From assembly GCA_964586025.1 (NCBI GenBank), contig CAZPGF010000013.1, forward strand, positions 1 to 40,151: a DNA stretch of 40,151 nucleotides. Direction: 5' to 3'. The notes under the pieces are model-generated. The model was not told where the DNA came from, searched no databases, and was given only the letters and a program-made list of their open reading frames with translations. The translations under genes were made by a program, and so were the position numbers. Of this stretch, positions 36,655 through 40,151 are shown in pieces (position 1 is the stretch's first letter; every line of letters begins with the position of its first letter). Source of the DNA: JACKGW01 sp964586025 (lineage in GTDB: Bacteria > Planctomycetota > PLA2 > JAEUHO01).

Positions 36655-36685
36655 ACGTGCCGCTTCGCAGTTCGGGGGCGCTCAG
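36655..36685. repeat. 31-bp dispersed repeat, copy 2
   Basis: It matches 7514-7544 at 29 of 31 positions. It overlaps the stop codon of the permease gene (36682-36684) and extends into the gap before the phosphodiesterase gene. Confidence 0.8.
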
Positions 36686-38013
36686 CCGGTCGGGCCTCCG
36701 CGCTCGGGTCTCCGGGCCCGCCGAACGCAGAATTCGCGGATCAGGACGAGTCCGACGCCGCCGGCGACGATGGCGGCGGCGGACGTGAGGGACCGCGAAG
36801 GCATCCACCCGATCAAACCCAGCGACAGCCCCGCGCCGAGGAACGGCACGAGCGTCGAAACGCCTCCCCCCGACGGGATCGGGTCACCGCGCCGCTTGAC
36901 GACGATCAACCCGACGTTGACGGAGAAGAACACTAGCAGCAGCAGCGTGCTCGTCGTACCGGCCAACGAGACGACGGTGCCGATGATCGCGAGGAACGTG
37001 ACGAGCACGAGCATCGTCGCGATCGCGACCGTCGGTGTCCGGCGGACCGGGTGGACCGTTGCGAGCGCCCGCGGCAGTAGTCGGTAGCGTCCCATGCCGT
37101 ACAGCAGTCGCGAGCCCATCACGAAGTTCAACAGCGCCGTGTTGGCGACCGCGAAGAGCGCGATGCCCGTGAAGAGTGCGTCGGGGACGGCGGGGGCGCC
37201 GCGACGGACGACCTCGAGCAGGGGCGTCTTCGATGCGGCCAGCACGTCCGGACCGACCGCCTCGATCGAGAGCCAGGTCACGAGCATGTACAGCGCGCCC
37301 GCGATGCCCAGCGCGACGAGGATCGCCCGCGGCAGCGTACGCCGCGGTTCGCGCACCTCCTCCGCGACATTGACCATGTCCTCGAAGCCGATGAACGCGA
37401 AGAAGGAAAGTGCCCCACCGGTGAGGATCGCGCCGATCGGGACGTCGGCGAGCGCCGCCCCCTCGACCACGGCGCCGTCTCGCGATGCGATCGCGATCAG
37501 GGCAGCGACCACGACGACCACCAGACCGGCGAGTTCGATCACCGTGCAGAGGACGTTCGCCGCGGACGAGTGGCGGATCCCGCGCCAGGTGATCGACGCG
37601 ACGATCGTGACGAACGCCGCCATCACGATCCAGGTGGGCACCTCGACGCCGAGAGCATGCACGTAGTCCGCGCAGACGCGCGTCACGGTCGCCATCGACA
37701 CCATGCCCGAGAACAGCACCATCCACCCAACGAGCAGCGGCAGCCACGGCTTTCGAAACGCCCGGTGGAGGAACGCGGCCTCGCCGGCGCTCCGCGGCAC
37801 GCGCGCACTCCACTCCGAGTAGGACAGCGCCGTCAGGGATGCGACGACGAGGGCGATCCCGAACGACGCCCACGCCGCACGGCCCGCCTCGGCCGCGACA
37901 CGGCCGACGAGCGCGTAGATCCCGGCACCGAGGATGTCACCGACGCCGAATGCGACGATCGCCCAGAACCCAAGCGCGCGATCCAGCCCCCGACCCGACG
38001 AGTTGGCCTCCAT
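36682..38013 (-). CDS. APC-family amino acid permease
   Basis: 443 residues with about twelve hydrophobic segments. The first carries the family mark G-V-G-D-I-L-G-A-G-I-Y, where the unwound helix binds the substrate amino group. F-A-F-I-G-F-E-D-M-V-N-V-A-E-E follows in the segment-6/7 region. It resembles inner-membrane amino acid or amine transporters of the APC superfamily; the substrate is not predictable. The ATG at 38013 is preferred because the next in-frame ATG upstream (38037) lies only ten bases from the tRNA 3' end. Transcription may continue from the tRNA gene. Confidence 0.88.
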   Translation of the reverse strand: MEANSSGRGLDRALGFWAIVAFGVGDILGAGIYALVGRVAAEAGRAAWASFGIALVVASLTALSYSEWSARVPRSAGEAAFLHRAFRKPWLPLLVGWMVLFSGMVSMATVTRVCADYVHALGVEVPTWIVMAAFVTIVASITWRGIRHSSAANVLCTVIELAGLVVVVVAALIAIASRDGAVVEGAALADVPIGAILTGGALSFFAFIGFEDMVNVAEEVREPRRTLPRAILVALGIAGALYMLVTWLSIEAVGPDVLAASKTPLLEVVRRGAPAVPDALFTGIALFAVANTALLNFVMGSRLLYGMGRYRLLPRALATVHPVRRTPTVAIATMLVLVTFLAIIGTVVSLAGTTSTLLLLVFFSVNVGLIVVKRRGDPIPSGGGVSTLVPFLGAGLSLGLIGWMPSRSLTSAAAIVAGGVGLVLIREFCVRRARRPERGGPTG

Positions 38014-38047
38014 CGGCCCGACCCTAGCACGATCCATCGATCCCGGG

Positions 38048-38124
38048 TGGTGGGCGCACAGGGACTCGAACCCCGGACCTCATGCGTGTGAAGCATGCGC
38101 TCTAACCAACTGAGCTATGCGCCC
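38048..38124 (-). tRNA. tRNA-Val, anticodon CAC
   Basis: A 77-base cloverleaf with the CCA end encoded. The acceptor stem GGGCGCA/TGCGCCC is perfect. The D arm has the usual AGTTGGTTA loop. The anticodon stem CATGC/GCATG encloses TTCACAC, so the anticodon is CAC (38088-38090), reading the GUG valine codon that dominates here. The T arm has TTCGAGT. It lies between the small DUF-like gene and the permease, all on the minus strand. Confidence 0.97.
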
Positions 38125-38167
38125 CGGTCGGACGGACCGGCGCAGGCTAGCACCCGTCGCGACGGAC

Positions 38168-38605
38168 TCAAGTCGAGGCGGGGGGTGGCGCGCCGGTCTC
38201 GCCGGCGGGAAGGGCGGCGACCCGCACCGCCTTCGTCGCGAGGATCTGGCCGTTCACGAGCAGGTGGAACTCGTAGGTGCCGGGCGCCGGGAGCGTCACG
38301 TTGCGCAACTGGGCCGAAATCTCCGTCGTCTGGAGCGGGCCGGGAATGTCGATCTCGGGTGGCTGGCCGCCGCCGAGGACCTGGTTGCGATCGATGTCGA
38401 CCAATTGGATCTCGATCCGGTAGCGGCCCCGCGCGTCGGTGATGTTCGCGTAGATCCACAGCATGGGGTGGACGGCCGGGAAGCGCTCGGCGCGCAGCTC
38501 GTGGAAGACGCCGATCAACGACTTCTTGCCGGTCTGCGCGTCGTGGATCACGGCGTCGCAGACCAGGAAGGCCTTCACGACGGGAGAGGGCGCGCCCGGG
38601 GTCAC
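38168..38605 (-). CDS. Conserved small protein, DUF6941-like
   Basis: 145 residues with a GTG start. The N-terminal block is K-A-F-L-V-C-D-A-V-I-H-D, then T-G-K-K-S-L-I-G-V-F-H. It resembles the DUF6941 family (my recollection of the motif, not a search). The rest is beta-rich, with a C2-like or immunoglobulin-like feel (G-T-Y-E-F-H-L-L-V-N-G). There is no signal peptide or membrane segment. Function unknown. It is followed by tRNA-Val 43 bases downstream. Confidence 0.65.
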   Translation of the reverse strand: MTPGAPSPVVKAFLVCDAVIHDAQTGKKSLIGVFHELRAERFPAVHPMLWIYANITDARGRYRIEIQLVDIDRNQVLGGGQPPEIDIPGPLQTTEISAQLRNVTLPAPGTYEFHLLVNGQILATKAVRVAALPAGETGAPPPAST

Positions 38606-38644
38606 GACGGGACAGCCTACTCGGCCGCGGCGTGGGACACGGAA

Positions 38645-39460
38645 TCAGCGACGCCGTTTCGAGGCGGCATCGAGGAACGCACGCTCCTCGGCGGTCAACG
38701 ACGCGAGGCCGTCGCGGTGGATCTTGTCGAGGAGGGCGTCGAGGTGGGCGGCTTCGTCGGGCGGCGGCGGGTGGCGCGGGACGTCGTCCGAGCCGTCGTC
38801 GCGCCGTCGCGACGACGACGCCCCTGTCGCCTTCGGCCAGCGTCGCCCCCACCGGGCCAGGGCGAAGCCGACCGCGGCGCCGGCCACGTGGCCCACCGCG
38901 GCCAACGCGCCACGTCCGCGACCGAGCAAGGGCAGGAGATCACCGGCGACGATGAGCACGCCGGCGAGGAGGTCGAAGCGCATCGGCAGGACCCCGAAGA
39001 CGCGGACGATCCTTCGCGGATCGCACGTCGCGGCGAACGCCATCGCACCGTAGACGGCCCCGCTCGCGCCGAGCGTCCGAACCGCCTCGCCTCCGAGCGC
39101 CCCGACGATCGTCAGGAGGACGGTCCCCGCCAGGCCCGAGGCGAGCAGCAACAGGGCGTATCGCCGCGAGCCGAGCAGCCCCTCGACCTCGCGCCCGAAG
39201 ACGAACAGGAGGATCATGTTGAAGAGCACATGGGTGGGCTCGTGGGGAGCGTGCAGCATCAAGGCGGTCACGAGCCGCCACACCTCACCATGCAGCACGC
39301 GGTCGGAGTCGAACGCGAGCTCGCCATAGACGCCGTGCGCGAACGAGTTCGAGGCGTCGCGCGCCGCGCCCGCCAGGACGAACCAGGCGAGGACGACGAT
39401 CGTGACGAGCCACCAGGTCAGCGGCGCACGCCCATCGAGCGGTCGGGACCGCTCGCGCAT
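38645..39460 (-). CDS. Rhomboid-family intramembrane serine protease
   Basis: 271 residues with about six hydrophobic segments. H77 and N81 lie in H-V-L-F-N-M-I-L-L-F-V-F-G, the nucleophile S133 in G-A-S-G-A-V-Y-G, and the catalytic H191 in V-G-H-V-A-G-A-A-V-G. All active-site residues are present, so it should cleave transmembrane substrates. The cytoplasmic C-terminal tail (about 206-271) is charged and ends in an acidic/basic helix (L-T-A-E-E-R-A-F-L-D-A). The ATG at 39460 starts just before the first segment. It is divergent from the folD-like gene, with 114 bp between. Confidence 0.88.
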   Translation of the reverse strand: MRERSRPLDGRAPLTWWLVTIVVLAWFVLAGAARDASNSFAHGVYGELAFDSDRVLHGEVWRLVTALMLHAPHEPTHVLFNMILLFVFGREVEGLLGSRRYALLLLASGLAGTVLLTIVGALGGEAVRTLGASGAVYGAMAFAATCDPRRIVRVFGVLPMRFDLLAGVLIVAGDLLPLLGRGRGALAAVGHVAGAAVGFALARWGRRWPKATGASSSRRRDDGSDDVPRHPPPPDEAAHLDALLDKIHRDGLASLTAEERAFLDAASKRRR

Positions 39461-39574
39461 CCAATCTCGGCCGGCGACGCCCACGCACCGAAGGTAGCGG
39501 CGACCCGTCGGAGCGCGACCACCGGGCCGCGCGGCGCTGGCCGCGCCGTGGCGCCGTGGTACCCGTGCTCCGAC

Positions 39575-40151
39575 ATGACATCGGACCTTGGCCCCCGCCT
39601 CCTCGACGGCCGCGATCTCGCCGAGCGGATCCGCGTCCAGCACGGACCGCGTCTCCAAGCGCTCGTCGCGAGCGGTCGCCGTCCGCGCCTCGTCGTGGTC
39701 GAGGTCGGCGAGAACCAGGCGGCGCGCAGCTACATCCGCGGCCAGCGGCGCGCGGCCGACGCCTGGGGCATCGAGTACGACCTGCGGACGCTGCCCGCCT
39801 CGACCGACCAGAGCGGTGTGCGGGCCGCGCTGCGCGAACTCGGCGGCGATCCCCGCGTGACGGGCATCCTGCTCGCCATGCCCCTGCCGCCCGAACTCGG
39901 CGCGCGCTCCCTGCAGCAGCGGATCCGCCCCTCGAAGGACGTCGAGGGCGTGCATCCGGAGAACCTCGGGGGTTGCCTGTACGGCCGCTACGGCCTGCTT
40001 CCCTGCACCGCGCTCTCGGTGATGTCGCTGCTGGAAGACGCCGCCGTCGACCTCCGTGGCAAGGAGGTCGTCGTCGTCGGTCACAGCGAGATCGTCGGAA
40101 AGTCGGTCGCCCTGCTGCTCCTCGCGCACGACGCGACCTTGACCGTCTGCC
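39575..40151 (+). CDS. FolD-like methylenetetrahydrofolate dehydrogenase/cyclohydrolase homologue, divergent (3' end outside window)
   Basis: 192 residues are visible, running off the window. The order of family blocks is intact: the V-V-V-E-V-G-E-N strand, S-Y-I-R-G-Q-R-R-A, I-L-L-A-M-P-L-P, S-K-D-V-E-G-V-H-P-E-N, L-L-P-C-T, and G-K-E-V-V-V-V-G-H-S-E-I-V-G-K-S. However, the catalytic lysine of the Y-x-x-x-K motif is Gln57, the glutamine of V-Q-L-P-L-P is Ala101, and the second Asp of D-V-D-G is Glu124. The NADP-loop G-R-S and G-K-P are G-H-S and G-K-S. Loss of the lysine is known to abolish cyclohydrolase activity in human MTHFD1. This may be a dehydrogenase-only or repurposed paralogue. The ATG at 39575 fits the family N-terminus. 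Confidence 0.8.
   Translation, partial: MTSDLGPRLLDGRDLAERIRVQHGPRLQALVASGRRPRLVVVEVGENQAARSYIRGQRRAADAWGIEYDLRTLPASTDQSGVRAALRELGGDPRVTGILLAMPLPPELGARSLQQRIRPSKDVEGVHPENLGGCLYGRYGLLPCTALSVMSLLEDAAVDLRGKEVVVVGHSEIVGKSVALLLLAHDATLTVC

Noticed and set aside
38014..38037. Permease start at the upstream ATG (38037)
   Set aside because: It leaves only ten bases after the tRNA 3' end, and homology begins after the second ATG at 38013.

Overview
This window is a densely packed, very GC-rich bacterial chromosome segment. It holds about 32 protein genes and one tRNA gene, and I saw no mobile element, phage gene or CRISPR array. The organism is diderm: it carries an LpxL-type acyltransferase, an LpxH-type hydrolase, lipoproteins, and a system II (CcsA/ResB) cytochrome c maturation operon. 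My best guess is a planctomycete-like lineage. The reasons are the GC-rich codon use, the many GTG starts, the secreted HEAT-repeat proteins, the redoxin with a D-C-P-F-V-K-K-H motif, the EF-hand-like insert in ResB and the bacterial XPB helicase pair. This is inference; Myxococcota or another GC-rich diderm phylum is possible. A striking local habit is translational coupling: ten neighbouring gene pairs overlap by exactly four bases (ATGA or GTGA).

Layout. Positions 2-3457 (+) hold the end of an ATP-grasp protein followed by dapC-like, dapD and dapE, which supply the succinylase branch of diaminopimelate/lysine synthesis. This operon ends at a 15-bp hairpin shared with a convergent gene for an exported redoxin made of two tandem modules (3533-4720, -). 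Next come thyA-folA (5595-6443, 5081-5590) and a LysM membrane protein (-). A 563-bp divergent gap with several short repeat families follows. The acyltransferase gene (7937-8956, +) overlaps tail-to-tail by 91 bp with the ccsA-resB-lipoprotein operon (8866-13444, -). Then come a full-length glycine decarboxylase gene gcvP (+), a tRNA-dihydrouridine synthase gene (-), a small carboxylesterase gene and a PaaZ/BoxD-type aldehyde dehydrogenase gene (+).

Positions 20125-26747 (-) are a same-strand run: an XPB helicase, a coupled 712-residue partner, a secreted HEAT-like protein, two small proteins and a HEAT-repeat lipoprotein. The possible promoter of this run has a nine-G tract between its -35-like and -10-like hexamers. 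Positions 26962-33526 (-) are a five-gene operon in the order P1B-type metal ATPase, LpxH-like hydrolase, DacB-like carboxypeptidase, RarA ATPase and inositol-monophosphatase-like enzyme. It ends in two hairpins. The right end has a DnaJ/CbpA-like gene (+), a large alkaline-phosphatase-superfamily phosphodiesterase, an APC permease, tRNA-Val(CAC), a small conserved protein and a rhomboid protease (all -). The last gene is a truncated FolD homologue (+) whose usual catalytic residues are substituted.

Most of the window is ordinary housekeeping: lysine, one-carbon and folate metabolism, envelope and cytochrome c assembly. The parts most worth a second look are the XPB/partner run with its homopolymer promoter, the substituted FolD, the EF-hand loop in ResB, the doubled redoxin, the LysM protein with two membrane anchors, and the dispersed intergenic repeats.
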